From NCBI GenBank assembly GCA_030180135.1, contig CM058233.1:22537166-22601165 (forward strand): a stretch of 64,000 nucleotides of DNA, written 5' to 3'. Shown here piece after piece: positions 44,702-56,781 of this stretch. This stretch comes from Orychophragmus violaceus. Taxonomy: Eukaryota; Streptophyta; Magnoliopsida; Brassicales; Brassicaceae. The notes beneath the pieces were generated by a model. The model was not told the DNA's origin. It searched no databases and saw only the letters and a list, made by a program, of their open reading frames with translations. A program made the translations under genes and the position numbers. Position 1 is the first letter of the stretch. The number at the start of each line of letters is the position of its first letter.

Positions 44702-46616
44702 TGTAGTACCCGCAAACCGGGATACTAACCCTACCCTAGACATTTGGGGAAAAAGGAACGGACCGGAACATGGACAAGAGTCTAATGGACTAAGAGAAGG
44801 GTTCCGTTGCCTAGAAAAGAAGCTAAGCTCAGCTCAACGGCAGCTTAGCAAAGAGGAGACGAGCTGAACCAAGAGTGTTCAGCTGAAACGAGCTGAACAG
44901 TCCAGCTGGTCAGCTAGGTCAGCTGGCAATCAGCTCAACTCAGCTAGCTTGAGTGATCAAGTGTTGGGTCAGCTGATCAGCTAGTGATACTAGATGACCA
45001 AGGGACACCATGGCGAATGGGCACCATGGAAGGTTGCACCCATTCGGCCAACACTTGCAACTCTTCTCCTTGGGAAGTTATGGGGCGATTTTGAGGGCTA
45101 TAAATAGACCCCAAATGCCCATTTTCGCACACAACATTTCCTGGGGAAAAGCCCAGAAACTCTCTAAGGCGCAGGCCATGGAAACCGAGAATAAGAGAGT
45201 GAGATTTTGGCCGGGAAACTTCAGGGAAATGACCGGCGATCATAGAGCGTATGATGGTTGTTGCAGGCGATCAACATCGTCTATCATGGCTGGAAAATAG
45301 CCAAGGATCACGGTAACCAACCACCATTTTCCGAGGTGAATGATCGGTTCTAAGGAACGAACCGCGACCGCGGCTCAGTCGCTTGGTCGGCGGTTGATCG
45401 GAGGAATAAAATAGAAGCGTCTTTCTCTTCTTCCTTTCTGAATTAGAACCGGTTTTGAGACTAAGGAAATGGCCGAGATCGGGTTAGTTTCCTTGGAGGA
45501 AACACAAACGGCCATGGTCAAGTTGTTAACCGCGAAGTTGGTTAGTCGCGGGTTAACCCGCGCAAGTGGCCGTGCATGAATGGGACGGTTGAGGCCGATC
45601 GAACGGTGCGTTCCAGAGAACGTTGACCAAAGATTGGCAAACCGCTCACGGTGGGCCATGCGCGAATGGTTCATTGAACTCGGGTTGACAGGACTAGACT
45701 GACGGGCGGTTGAGCGGGACGACGGGGCTTACGGGCGATCTCACCGTACGCGGTTGATCGGGTCAGTTCGCTAAACGTCACAACCGTTCGCGAACCAACG
45801 TGTCCGTTCGTGGATCACGGTACATACGTGGTCGCATGGGTTTACGATCGCGATACGACCAAGCCTGGCTCGGTACGACTCAAACGATCGAGAGACGGAC
45901 ATACGTTCGTGAACTACTCTCGGCAGAGAGAACACGTCAGACTGATCGGCTGGATGAACGGATCGTTGAACTAGTCGGACGCAGTGGAAGGATCGCGGCA
46001 GACTGTACACGGCCTAGCGCATGGTCGCGACTGTTCACGGGCAGTCGCGTCTGTTCGCGAAAGGTCGCGTCTGTCCACGGTCTGACGTAACCAACCGTCG
46101 GGCGATCAAAAGACGTCTCGGGATGACAGCGCATTTCCATAGGACGTGCGCAACAACCGCATGACGGTTAAGCGCGTCCGCAGGATGGTCGCGTGCGTCC
46201 GCAAGGCTGTTCGCTATGCTCGCGGTGGATACATGGTGACCGTGGATCGATTGTTCACGATTGCGGCAGGACGATCGTGCAGGACGTTCGCGGCAGACGG
46301 ATCGCGGAAAAATGACCGCGGCAGACGGACCGCGGGAGAACGATCGGGACAGGATGATCGCGGCAGGATGGTCGCGGCAGACTGATCGTGATCCAAGCGG
46401 ATGGTCGCGACTGTTCGCGGACAGTCGTGCCTTTTCGCGAAAGGTTGCGTTTAATTGCGGTTTGACGTAACCGACCGACGGTACGAACCCAAGGATTAGA
46501 CCATCCACCGAAATGATCGAGAGGATCTTTCCAACCTTGTACTGATCGTTAGGGCTGGCAATACTAAGGAAAACCAGTCATGAACTGGTTATACCTAAAG
46601 GACTAAGATCGGTCTA
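44702..46616 (+). mobile_element. LTR-R LTR 7, subfamily A, 3'-truncated
   Basis: TATA at 45099. The CpG-rich array is shortened by about 17 bp near 46310-46330 compared with LTR 1. Breaks off at GGTCTAA, within about 10 bp of the LTR 2 break. Confidence 0.88.
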
Positions 46617-46889
46617 ACCAGACTTTTAAATGAAGGAGAGATTGACAACTCAATTAATGAAAAAACTTTCTTAACCAATAAAATAAAACGTTCCTCCAAG
46701 TCTGTATCCACCTGTGTTGTTGATGTATTGTTTTTTTTCCATTGTGTTGATTCATGTTTCTTTGATACATCGTACATATCTCTCTAACCACTAAAAAAAT
46801 CTCTCACCTGTAACCCTCGACATCGCCTTCTCCTATGCCGCCTGCATCTTTGTCAGAAAAGCTTCATGATCGTTCGTCGTGAAGGCCTC
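46617..46889. other. Unrelated 273-bp segment between two LTR-R copies
   Basis: AT-rich, no match elsewhere in the window that I can see, no coding potential. It separates a broken LTR from an internal domain lacking its primer-binding site, so it may be filler or a remnant of another element. Confidence 0.55.
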
Positions 46890-47853
46890 ACGATGCTCTT
46901 TTGATTGGTGACTTGCTAAGGCAAGTGCACCAAGGATGGCACTTAGTCTTGGGCAGGCTTTGAGAACAAGTCCAATGGGAAGTACTTTTCAGCTGGTTAT
47001 GGGATTAGTTGGAAGGTCGTGTGTTCCAGCCGAGTATGGGCTCGGTTGGGAGATTAGTTTCCGGATTTGGATCAAGGTCGCAAGACGGTGTCGGGGTGAA
47101 CCGGAAGGCATAATCACGAGAAGGTGGTTGGCCGAACCGGGAGGGACCTGGGGTGAACCGGAGGACGCAATCACGGGAAAGTGGTTGGCCTAACCGGGAG
47201 GGACCTGGAGGAGAACCGCGTTGGCTCAAAAGACAAGGTGTCCTGCCAACCCGGGAAGGACCAAAAGGGGATGGAATCAGTTGGGGCTGACAACCAATCC
47301 TCTAGAACTCCGCAACGAAGGGTACCACTTGCAGAAACAATGGAAGCGCACTTTGGAAGTGTAGAAAGCAAGTAAGGTATGTGCGAAGTGCAACAGCGGG
47401 GACATAGGAGCCTAAAGCTGTTTGCAAGATAAGGGGAAGGAAAGTGACAACGAAAGACCAATGATTTGCTTCCATTGTAAAGCAGTAATCAGAAGTAAAA
47501 CGTGGGAGTAGAAGTCAAATGGTAAAGGCTATGCGCTAACCGAGACGCCACGGGTTTACAAACTGGTTAGGGACATTGGCGTGGCCGAGTCCTATAGTGC
47601 GATCTGGTCTGTCACTGAACCCCACTTCTTCGAATGTGTTCGGGGAATTACATTTAGGGAAAAGGGTTAGGTTGCTTGCATTTGGAATGCGTAAAGACCT
47701 TAACCGAGGTCGAGTCCTGAAGGGAACAAAGGCCTGAGGTCGAGTCCTACGAGGAACAAAAGACCTGATTATGATCTAGTAAGAGATTTACTAAGATCAG
47801 GAAAACATCTTGATTCGGATTCGAGGACGAATCCCTTTTAAGGGGGGTAGACT
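46890..47853 (+). mobile_element. LTR-R internal domain 7
   Basis: Plus orientation; starts at ACGATGCTCTTTTG and lacks the primer-binding site and about 30 bases after it. Confidence 0.85.
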
Positions 47854-48523
47854 TGTAGTACCCGCAAACCGGGATACTAACCCTACCCTAGACATTTGGG
47901 GGAAAAGGAACGGACCGGAACATGGACAAGAGTCTAATGGTCTAAGAGAAGGGTTCCGTTGCCTAGAAAAGAAGCTAAGCTCGGCTCCACGACAGCTTAG
48001 CAAAGAGGAGACGAGTTGAACCAAGAGTGTTCAGCTGAAACGAGCTGAACAGTCCAGCTGGTCAGCTAGGTCAGCTGGAAATCAGCTCAACTCAGCTAGC
48101 TTGAGTGTTCAAGTGTTGGGTCAGCTGATCAGCTAGTGACACTAGCTGACCAAGGGACACCATGGCGAATGGGCACCATGGAAGGTTGCACCCCTTCGGC
48201 CAACACTTGCAACTCTTCTCCTTGGGCAGTTATGGGGCGAATTGGAGGCTATAAATAGACCTCCAAGAGGCCATTTTCGCACCCATCTTCATGCTGGGAA
48301 AAACCCAGATTATTCCTAAGGCAAAGGGCCATAAACCGAGAGGAAAAGAGAGAATTCAAGGCCGAAATACCAAGGGTATTGGCCGGCGATATAAGAGGGC
48401 TTTTGTGAATGTTTCTAAGGCAAATCATGGCTGGGAATAAGGAGGGAAAACCCAGAAAAAGGTTGAAGGAATCGCTTGAAGTTTGAAGATGAAAATCGGT
48501 TATGTCCGTGGGACAGTCCGCGG

Positions 48524-48590
48524 ACGACCGTGGGTCGCGTACGGACGACCGTGGGTCGCGTACGGACGACCGCGGATCGTTCGCGGACGA
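48524..48590. repeat. 21-bp units GGACGACCGTGGGTCGCGTAC
   Basis: About three tandem units of 21 bp (spaced GGACGACCGTGGG... words), clearly related to the half-units of the 41-bp minisatellite of subfamily B. Confidence 0.8.
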
Positions 48591-48700
48591 CCGCAGTACG
48601 CACCCGAACAACCGTGGACGACCGCAACACGCACACGGACAACCGCATACGACCGTAAGGAACGTCAGGACGTCCGTGAGGGTGGCCAGGACGACCGTGC

Positions 48701-48846
48701 GTTCGTCGGTACGCCCGTAGCCGTTCGTCGGTACGACCGTAGCCGTTCGTCAGTACGACCGTAACCGTACGTCCGTAATCGTTTGTCGGTACGTTCGTAG
48801 CCATTCGTCGGTACGTCCGTAGCCGTTCGTCGGTACGTCCGTAAGG
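48701..48846. repeat. 22-bp minisatellite, subfamily C
   Basis: Unit GTTCGTCGGTACGACCGTAG plus CC, with starts at 48701, 48723, 48745, then 48781, 48803, 48825. One shortened unit lies in the middle. Confidence 0.9.
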
Positions 48847-48960
48847 CTGTCTGTACGACCGTAAGGTCGACAGTACGTCCGTGATTGTTCGTCAGCGTGT
48901 CCGTAAGGCTGTCTGTACGACCGTAAGGTCGACAGCACGTCCGCAACTGTTCGTCCGTAC
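48841..48960. repeat. 62-bp direct pair
   Basis: GTAAGGCTGTCTGTACGACC begins at 48841 and again at 48903; the two 62-bp units differ at a few positions. Confidence 0.85.
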
Positions 48961-49677
48961 GACCGTAAGGTCGTCAGTGCGACCGTGACCGTTCGCGGTA
49001 CGGTCGTGACCGTTCACGGACGAACTTGACCGACCGCGGGACGTAAGTAAACGACCATGGGTCGTAAGTAAACGACCGCGGGTCGTACGTACACGACTGT
49101 GGGTTGTACGTGACCGTCCGTGGAACAGACACGACTGTTCACGAACGGACGCGACTATCCGTGGGTCGTACGTCAACGACCGCAGGTTGAACGTCAGTGA
49201 CCGCGGACACACGCAACTGTCCACGAACAGACGTGACGGTCCGTGGCCATGGAAATTGACAAGTATGTTAGACTTGATGGATTCATGTCCAATAAACCGT
49301 ACGGATTGATCGGAAGGATCAACCACGGTCATGTTTGGGCTAGCGGGACGACATGAGTTGGACCGCGGATAGGATCAGGAAGTCTCGTGGTAGATACGCG
49401 TGCGGACCGGTCGATCAGTCAAAGGAACTGGATCGACGGCCGACGGTACAAACCAGAGATCAGACCATCCGCGGAATCAGAAAGTGGAAGTGAGGACGAC
49501 GGTGTCGTGGCAGACTGATCGTGACTGGAGATGCGGCCATGGATCATGGCCAGACAACAACGACACCCGAGGCAGCATTGAGCCCCTTTTCTATCACGGC
49601 CGCGGCTAAGCTGATACTAGCGGATGGGGCGAGCATCCTATGTTCAGTCAACAGTTCGATCGGTTACGTCGAACTTA

Positions 49678-50671
49678 AGTTGGTATCAGAGCGGAGTTAC
49701 TTCCTAGGACGATGCTCTTTTGATTGGTGACTTGCTAAGGCAAGTGCACCAAGGATGGCACTTAGTCTTGGGCAGTCTTTGAGAACAAGTCCAATGGGAA
49801 GTACTTTTCAGCTGAGTATGGGATCAGTTGGAAGGTCGTATGTTTCAGCCGAGTATGGGCTCGGTTGGGAGATTAGTTCCCGGATTTGGATCAAGGTCAT
49901 AAGACCGTGTCGAGGTGAACCGGAAGGCACAATCACGGGAAGGTGGTTGGCCGAACCGGGAGGGACCTGGGGTGAACCGGAGGGAGCAATCACAGGAAGT
50001 GGTTGGCCTAACCGGGAGGGACCTGGAGGAGAACCGCGTTGGCTCAAAAGACAAGGTGTCCTGCCAACCCGGGAAGGACCTAAAGGGGATGAAATCAGTT
50101 GGGGCTGACAACCAATCCTCTAGAACTCCGCACCGAAGGGTACCACTTGCAGAAACAATGGAAGCGCACTTTGGTAGTGTAGAAAGCAAGTAAGGTATGT
50201 GCGAAGTGCAACGGCGGGGACATATGAGCCTAAAGCTGTTTGCAAGATGAGGGGAAGGAAAGTGACAATGAAAGACCAATGAATTGCTTCCATTGTAAAG
50301 CAGTAATCAGAAGTAAAACGTGGAAGTGAAAGTAGAACGGTAAAAGCTAAGCGCTAACCGAAGACACCACGGGTTTACGAACTGGTTAGGGACATTGGCG
50401 TGGCCGAGTCCTATAGTGCAATCTGGTCAGTCACTGAATCCCACTTCCTTGAATGTATTCTGGGAATTACGTTTGGGGAAAAGGGTTAGGTTGCTTGCAT
50501 TTGGAATGCGTAAGGACCTTAACCGAGGTCGAGTCCTGGAGGGAACAAAGGCCTGAGGTCGAGTCCTACGAGGAACAAAAGACCTGATTATGATCTAGTA
50601 AGAGATTACTAAGATCAGGAAAACATCTTGATTCGGATTCGAGGACGAATCCCTTTTAAGGGGGGTAGACT
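49678..50671 (+). mobile_element. LTR-R internal domain 8
   Basis: Full length (994 bp) with primer-binding site at 49681-49692, flanked by LTR 8 (subfamily C) and LTR 9 (subfamily A), so it is part of a mixed chain. Confidence 0.88.
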
Positions 50672-52533
50672 TGTAGTACCCGCAAACCGGGATACTAACC
50701 CTACCCTAGACATTTGGGGGAAAAGGAACGGACCGGAACATGGACAAGAGTCTAATGGACTAAGAGAAGGGTTCCGTTTCCTAGAAAAGAAGCTAAGCTC
50801 AGCTCAACGGCAGCTTAGCAAAGAGGAGACGAGCTGAACCAAGAGTGTTCAGCTGAAACGAGCTGAACAGTCCAGCTGGTCAGCTAGGTCAGCTGGCAAT
50901 CAGCTCAACTCAGCTAGCTTGAGTGATCAAGTGTTGGGTCAGCTGATCAGCTAGTGATACTAGATGACCAAGGGACACCATGGCGAATGGGCACCATGGA
51001 AGGTTGCACCCATTTGGCCAACACTTGCAACTCTTCTCCTTGGGAAGTTATGGGGCGATTTTGAGGGCTATAAATAGACCCCAAATGCCCATTTTCGCAC
51101 ACAACATTTCCTGGGGAAAAGCCCAGAAACTCTCTAAGGCGCAGGCCATGGAAACCGAGAATAAGAGAGTGAGATTTTGGCCGGGAAACTTCAGGGAAAT
51201 GACCGGCGATCATAGAGCGTATGATGGTTGTTGCAGGCGATCAAGATCGTCTATCATGGCTGGAAAATAGCCAAGGATCACGGCAACCAACCACCATTTT
51301 CCGAGGTGAATGATCGGTTCTAAGGAACGAACCGCGACCGCGGCTCAGTCGCTTGGTCGGCGGTTGATCGGAGGAATAAAATAGAAGCGTCTTTCTCTTC
51401 TTCCTTTCTGAATTAGAACCGGTTTTGAGACTAAGGAAATGGCCGAGATCGGGTTAGTTTCCTTGGAGGAAACACAAACGGCCATGGTCAAGTTGTTAAC
51501 CGCGAAGTTGGTTAGTCGCGGGTTAACCCGAGCAAGTGGCCGTGCATGAATGGGACGGTTGAGGCCGATCGAACGGTGCGTTCCAGAGAACGTTGACCGA
51601 AGATTGGCAAACCGCTCACGGTGGGCCATGCGCGAACGGTTCATTGAACTCGGGTTGACGGGACTAGACTGACGGGCGGTTGAGAGGGACGACGGGGCTT
51701 ACGGGACGATCTCACCGTACGCGGTTGATCGGGTCTGTTCGCTAAACATCACAACCGTTCACGAACCAACGTGTCCGTTCGTGGATCACGGTACATACGT
51801 GGTCGCATGGGTCTACGATCGCGATACGACCAAGCCTGGCTCGGTACGACTCAAACGATCAAGAGACGGACATACATTCGCGAACTACTCTCGGCAGAGA
51901 GAACACGTCAGACTGATCGGCTGGATGTACGGATCGTTGAACTAGTCGGACGCGGTGGAAGGATCGCGGCAGACTGTACACGGCCTAGCGCATGGTCGAG
52001 ACTGTTCACGGGCAGTCGCGTCTGTTCGCGAAAGGTCGCGTGTGTCCACGGTCTGACGTAACCAACCGTCGGGCGATCGCAAGACGTCTCGGGATGACAG
52101 CGCGTTTCCATAGGACATGCGCAACAACCGCAGGACGGTTAAGCACGTCCGCAGGATGGTCGCGTGCGTCCGCAAGGCTGTTCGCTACGCTCGCGGTGGA
52201 TACATGGTGACCGTGGATCGATTGTCCACGATTGCGGCAGGACGATCGCGCGGGACGTTCGCGGCAGACGGATCGCGGAAAAATGACCGCGGCAAAATGA
52301 CCGCGGAAGACGGACCGTGGGAGAACGATCGCGACAGGATGATCGCGGTAGGATGGTCGCGGCAGACTGATCGTGATCCAAGCGGATGGTCGCGACTGTT
52401 CGCGGACAGTCGTGCCTTTTCGCGAAAGGTTGCGTTTAATTGCGGTTTGACGTAACCGACCGACGGTACGAACCCAAGGATTAGACCATCCAAGGAAATG
52501 ATCGAGAGGATCTTTCCAACCTTGTACTGACCG
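50672..52533 (+). mobile_element. LTR-R LTR 9, subfamily A, 3'-truncated
   Basis: TATA at 51069. It breaks at CCTTGTACTGA, a few tens of bases before the breaks of LTRs 2 and 7. It shares with LTR 7 the variants GTGATACTAGATGACC and GGGAAGTTATGG. Confidence 0.88.
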
Positions 52534-52638
52534 TTGCAAGATTAAGTATTTCCTAGGACGATGCTCTAGGAAATGTCCCCGTCAAGTTGGTATAGGATCT
52601 TGATCAAGTTTAAGTTGTTAGGTGGCATGTCCCCATCA
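52534..52638. other. Junction segment with a second, partial primer-binding motif
   Basis: Contains TATTTCCTAGGACGATGCTC (start of an internal domain) and CGTCAAGTTGGTATAGGATC (a broken LTR end and primer-binding site), then GTCCCCATCA just before the true primer-binding site of domain 9. It looks like two successive strand-transfer or joining events. Confidence 0.6.
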
Positions 52639-53643
52639 AGTTGGTATCAGAGCGGAGTTATTTCCTAGGAAGATGCTCTTTTAATTGGTGACTTGCAGAG
52701 ACAAGTACACCAAGGACGCACTTAGTCTTGGGCAGACTTTGAGAACAAGTCCAATGGGAAGTACTTTTCAGCTGAGTATGGGATCAGTTGGAAGGTCGTA
52801 TGTTCCAGCCGAGTATGAGATCGGTTGGGAGATTAGTTCCCGGATTTGGATCAAGGTCGCAAGACGGTGTGGGGGGGGGGGGGTGAACCGGAAGGCGCAA
52901 TCACGGGAAAGTGGTTGGCCAAACCGGGAGGGACCTGGGGGTGAACCGGAGGGCGCAATCACGAGAAGTGTTTGGCCTAACCGGGAGGGACCTGGAGGAG
53001 AACCGCGTTGGCTCAAAAGACAAGGTGTCCTGCCAACCCGGGAAGGACCTAAAGGGGATGGAATCAGTTGGGGCTGACAACCAATCCTCTAGGGAACCGC
53101 ACCGAAAGTACCACTTGCAGAAACAATGGAAGCGCACTTTGGAAGTGTAGAAAGCAAGTAAGGTATGTGCGAAGTGCAACGGCGGGGACATAGGAGCCTA
53201 AAGCTGATTGCAAGATAGGGGAAGGAAGGTGACAATGAAATACCGCTGATTTGCTTCCATTGTAAACATCAGTAATCAGAAGTAAAACGTGGGAGTGAAA
53301 GTCGAACGGTAAAGGCTAAGCTCTAACCGAAGACACCACGGGTTTACGAACTGATTAGGGACATTGGCGTGGCCGAGTCCTTTAGTGCAATAGCTGGTCA
53401 GTCACTGAACCCCACTTCCTCGAATGTATTCTGGGAATTACGTTTGGGGAAAAGGGTTAGGTTGCTTGCGTTTGGAATGCGTAAGGACCTTAACCGAGGT
53501 CGAGTCCTGGAGGGAACAAAGGCCTGAGGTCGAGTCCTACGAGGAACAAAAGACCTGATTAGGATCTAGTAAGAGATTTACTAAGATCGGGAAAACACCT
53601 TGATTCGGATTCGAGGACGAATCCCTTTTAAGGGGGGTAGACT
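52639..53643 (+). mobile_element. LTR-R internal domain 9
   Basis: Plus orientation (1005 bp) with primer-binding site at 52642-52653 and a run of 13 G at 52871-52883 at the start of the tandem GGTGAACCGG units. Confidence 0.87.
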
Positions 53644-55410
53644 TGTAGTACCCGCAAACCGGGATACTAACCCCACCCTAGACGTTTGGGGGAAAAGGGT
53701 ATGTACCGGAACGTGGGCAAGAGTCTAATGGACCAAGAGAAGGGTCCAGTTACCTAGAAAAGAAGCTAAGCTCAGCTCAACGGCAGCTTAGCTAAGAGGA
53801 AACGAGCTGAACCAAGAGTGTTCAGCTGAAACGAGCTGAACAGTTCAGCTGGTCAGCTAGGTCAACTGGCAACCAGCTCAACCCAGCTAGCTTGAGTGTT
53901 CAAGTGTTGGGTCAGCTGGTCAGCTAGTGACACTAGCTGACCAAGGGGCACCAAGGCCAATGGACACCAAGGAAAGGTTGTGTACATTCGGCCAACCAAT
54001 GCACCCTTCTCCATGGGAAGTTATGGCACGAAATTGGGGCTATAAATAGACCCCAAGGAGGCCATTTCGTGCATCAATCTCCCAGGGAATAAACCCATGA
54101 TTTTCCTAAGGCAAAGGCCAACCAAATTTGGAGAAAAAGAGGGATTTTTGCCATGAAACTCGAGGCCAATGCTTGGCGGTTTGGAAGGAGATGTGGGATG
54201 GTTTTGCTAAGGCAAACAAGCCTGGAAATCATGAGGAAAAACCCAGGAAAGATGGAGAAAACGGATTGAAGATTTGAAGAATTTCCGGGCAACCGTCTGT
54301 GGGTCGCTCACGGACGACCGCGGGTCGCGCACGGTCGACCGCGGGTCATTCACGGACGACCGCGGGTCGTACACGGTCAACCGCGGATCATCACGGACGA
54401 CCGTAACCGTCACGGACGAACACGGACGAACGCGGATGGTGCTCGGGTGAACGCGGGTCGTACACAGACGACCGCGGGTTGTTTCCGGACGACCACGGGT
54501 CACGTACTGACGACCGCGGGTCGATTACGTATGTCCGCGGGACGATACGAATGACCGCGGGTCGATCACGTACGTCCGCGGGACGATACGAACGACCGCG
54601 GGTCGATCACGTACGTCCGCGGGACGATACGGACGACCGCGGGTCGATCACGTACGTCCGCAGGACGATACGGACGCACGCGGGCCGTACACGGACGCAC
54701 GCGGGTCATGACGGACGACCGTAACTGTTAACGGACAGTCGTGTCCGTTCACGAACGGTCGTGTCCGTTCACGAACAGTCGCGTCTGTTCACGGATGACC
54801 GTGACGGCCACACGGATGGCCTTACGGACGTCCATGACGAACGTGCGGATGAACATACGGACGAACGCGTACGACCGCGGATCGCGATACGGTCGCGGAT
54901 CCAGGAACGGTCGGGATGCGGATCGTCCTTATGATCATTCTTGAAAAAGGAAACAAGGACGAAGCCGGAAAGGAATGGTGGTCAAAGGAAAGAACATGAA
55001 GACCTCTTTTGTACTCGGTCATGTGGGGATGGTTGGTTGAATGACTAAGTACAAAGGGGGTGTGTTCTAAGGAGTTGGATGAGCGAACGAGCTAAGCTGG
55101 ACGTCGGGAATGACTTCACAACGGCTTCGCTAAAAGGCTAAGGTACACGTTCGAATACTCCTCTATTATTCTAAGGAATGAATAGAACGGAAAAGTTGAA
55201 TTGAACAAACTAAGTAAAAGACTTAGGTTGTTAGAATGATTAATTATGAACCGTACCTCGTAATGGTTTTAAAGAAACCAAATAAGGTCGTATGAGGTTC
55301 ACGGGTGAATCGTTCCATAGAAGGACGATGTAATGGATAAGTAGTATTTCCGCTGCGTATTGATTAAGTATGAAGGATCTAAGACTATAAGCCAACGGAA
55401 AGATCCGAGG
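53644..55410 (+). mobile_element. LTR-R LTR 10, subfamily B
   Basis: Plus-strand counterpart of LTR 4, with TATA at 54041. It breaks at AGATCCGAGG and is followed by a 28-bp scrap of internal domain (TATGTGCAAGATGAGGGG). Confidence 0.87.
54519..54690. repeat. 41-bp minisatellite, subfamily B, second locus
   Basis: About four units of GGTCGATCACGTACGTCCGC plus GGGACGATACGAACGACCGC and one further G. This is the inverse of the array at 39421-39625. Confidence 0.9.
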
Positions 55411-55438
55411 TATGTGCAAGATGAGGGGAAGGAAAGAA

Positions 55439-55788
55439 CAGTTGCAAGTGTTGGCCGAATGGGTGCAACCTTCCATGGTGCCCATTCGCCATGGTGTCCG
55501 TTGGTCAGCTAGTGTCACTAGCTGATCAGCTGACCCAACACTTGATCACTCAAGCTAGCTGAGTTACTGATTGCCAGCTGACCTAGCTGACCAGCTGGAC
55601 TGTTCAGCTGAACACTCTTGGTTCAGCTCGTCTCCTCTTTGAAAAGCTGCCGTTGAGCTGAGCTTAGCTTCTTTTCTAGGCAACGGAACCCTTCTCTTAG
55701 TCCATTAGACTCTTGTCCATGTTCCGGTCCGTTCCTTTTCCCCCAAATGTCTAGGGTAGGGTTAGTATCCCGGTTTGCGGATACTACA
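55439..55788 (-). mobile_element. LTR-R LTR 11, first 350 bp only, inverted
   Basis: Contains the LTR start and AGCT block but no TATA box. It faces the truncated LTR 10, so this is an inverted junction. Confidence 0.85.
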
Positions 55789-56781
55789 AGTCTACCCCCC
55801 TTAAAAGGGATTCGTCCTCGAATCCGAATCAAGATGTTTTCCTGATCTTAGTAATCTCTTACTAGATCATAATCAGGTCTTTTGTTCCTCATAGGACTCG
55901 ACCTCAGGCCTTTGTTCCCTCCAGGACTCGACCTCGGTTAAGGTCCTTTCGCATTCCAAATGCAAGCAACCTAACCCTTTTCCCCAAACATAATTCCCAG
56001 AATACATTCAAGGAAGTGGGGTTCAGTGATTGACCAGATTGCACTATAGGACTCGGCCACGCCAATGTCCCTAACCAGTTCGTAAACCCGTGGTGTCTTC
56101 GGTTAGCGCTTGACTTTTACCGTTCGACTTTCACTTCCACGTTTTACTTCTGATTACTGCTTTACAATGGAAGCAATTCATTGGTCTTTCATTGTCACTT
56201 TCCTTCCCCTCATCTTGCAAACAGCTTTAGGCTCCTATGTCCCCGCCGTTGCACTTCGCACATACCTTACTTGCTTTCTACACTACCAAAGTGCGCTTCC
56301 ATTGTTTCTGCAAGTGGTACCCTTCGGTGCGGAGTTCTAGAGGATTGGTTGTCAGCCCAAACTGATTCCATCCCCTTTAGGTCCTTCCCGGGTTGTTAGG
56401 ACACCTTGTCTTTTGAGCCAACGCGGTTCTCCTCCACGTCCCTCCCGGTTAGGCCAACCACTTCCTGTGATTGCTCCCTCCGGTTCACCCCAGGTCCCTC
56501 CCGGTTCGGCCAACCACCTTCCCGTGATTGTGCCTTCCGGTTCACCTCGACACCGTCTTGCGACCTTGATCCAAATCCGGGAACTAATCTCCCAACCGAG
56601 CCCATACTCGGCTGAAACATACGACCTTCCAACTGATCCCATACTCAGCTGAAAGTACTTCCCATTGGACTTGTTCTGAAAGACTGCCCAAGACTAAGTG
56701 CCATCCTTGGTGCACTTGCCTTAGCAAGTCACCAATCAAAAGAGCATCGTCCTAGGAAATAACTCCGCTCTGATACCAACT
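55789..56781 (-). mobile_element. LTR-R internal domain 10
   Basis: Full length (993 bp), minus orientation, primer-binding site inverted at 56767-56778. Confidence 0.88.

Larger units (their letters stand above)
47854..49677 (+). mobile_element. LTR-R LTR 8, subfamily C
   Basis: Shared start, AGCT block and TATA (48250). The transcribed part has its own arrays: 21-bp units (48524 on), 22-bp units (48701 on) and a 62-bp pair. It joins a primer-binding site through GAACTTA instead of a CA end, so the extreme 3' end is altered. Confidence 0.85.
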
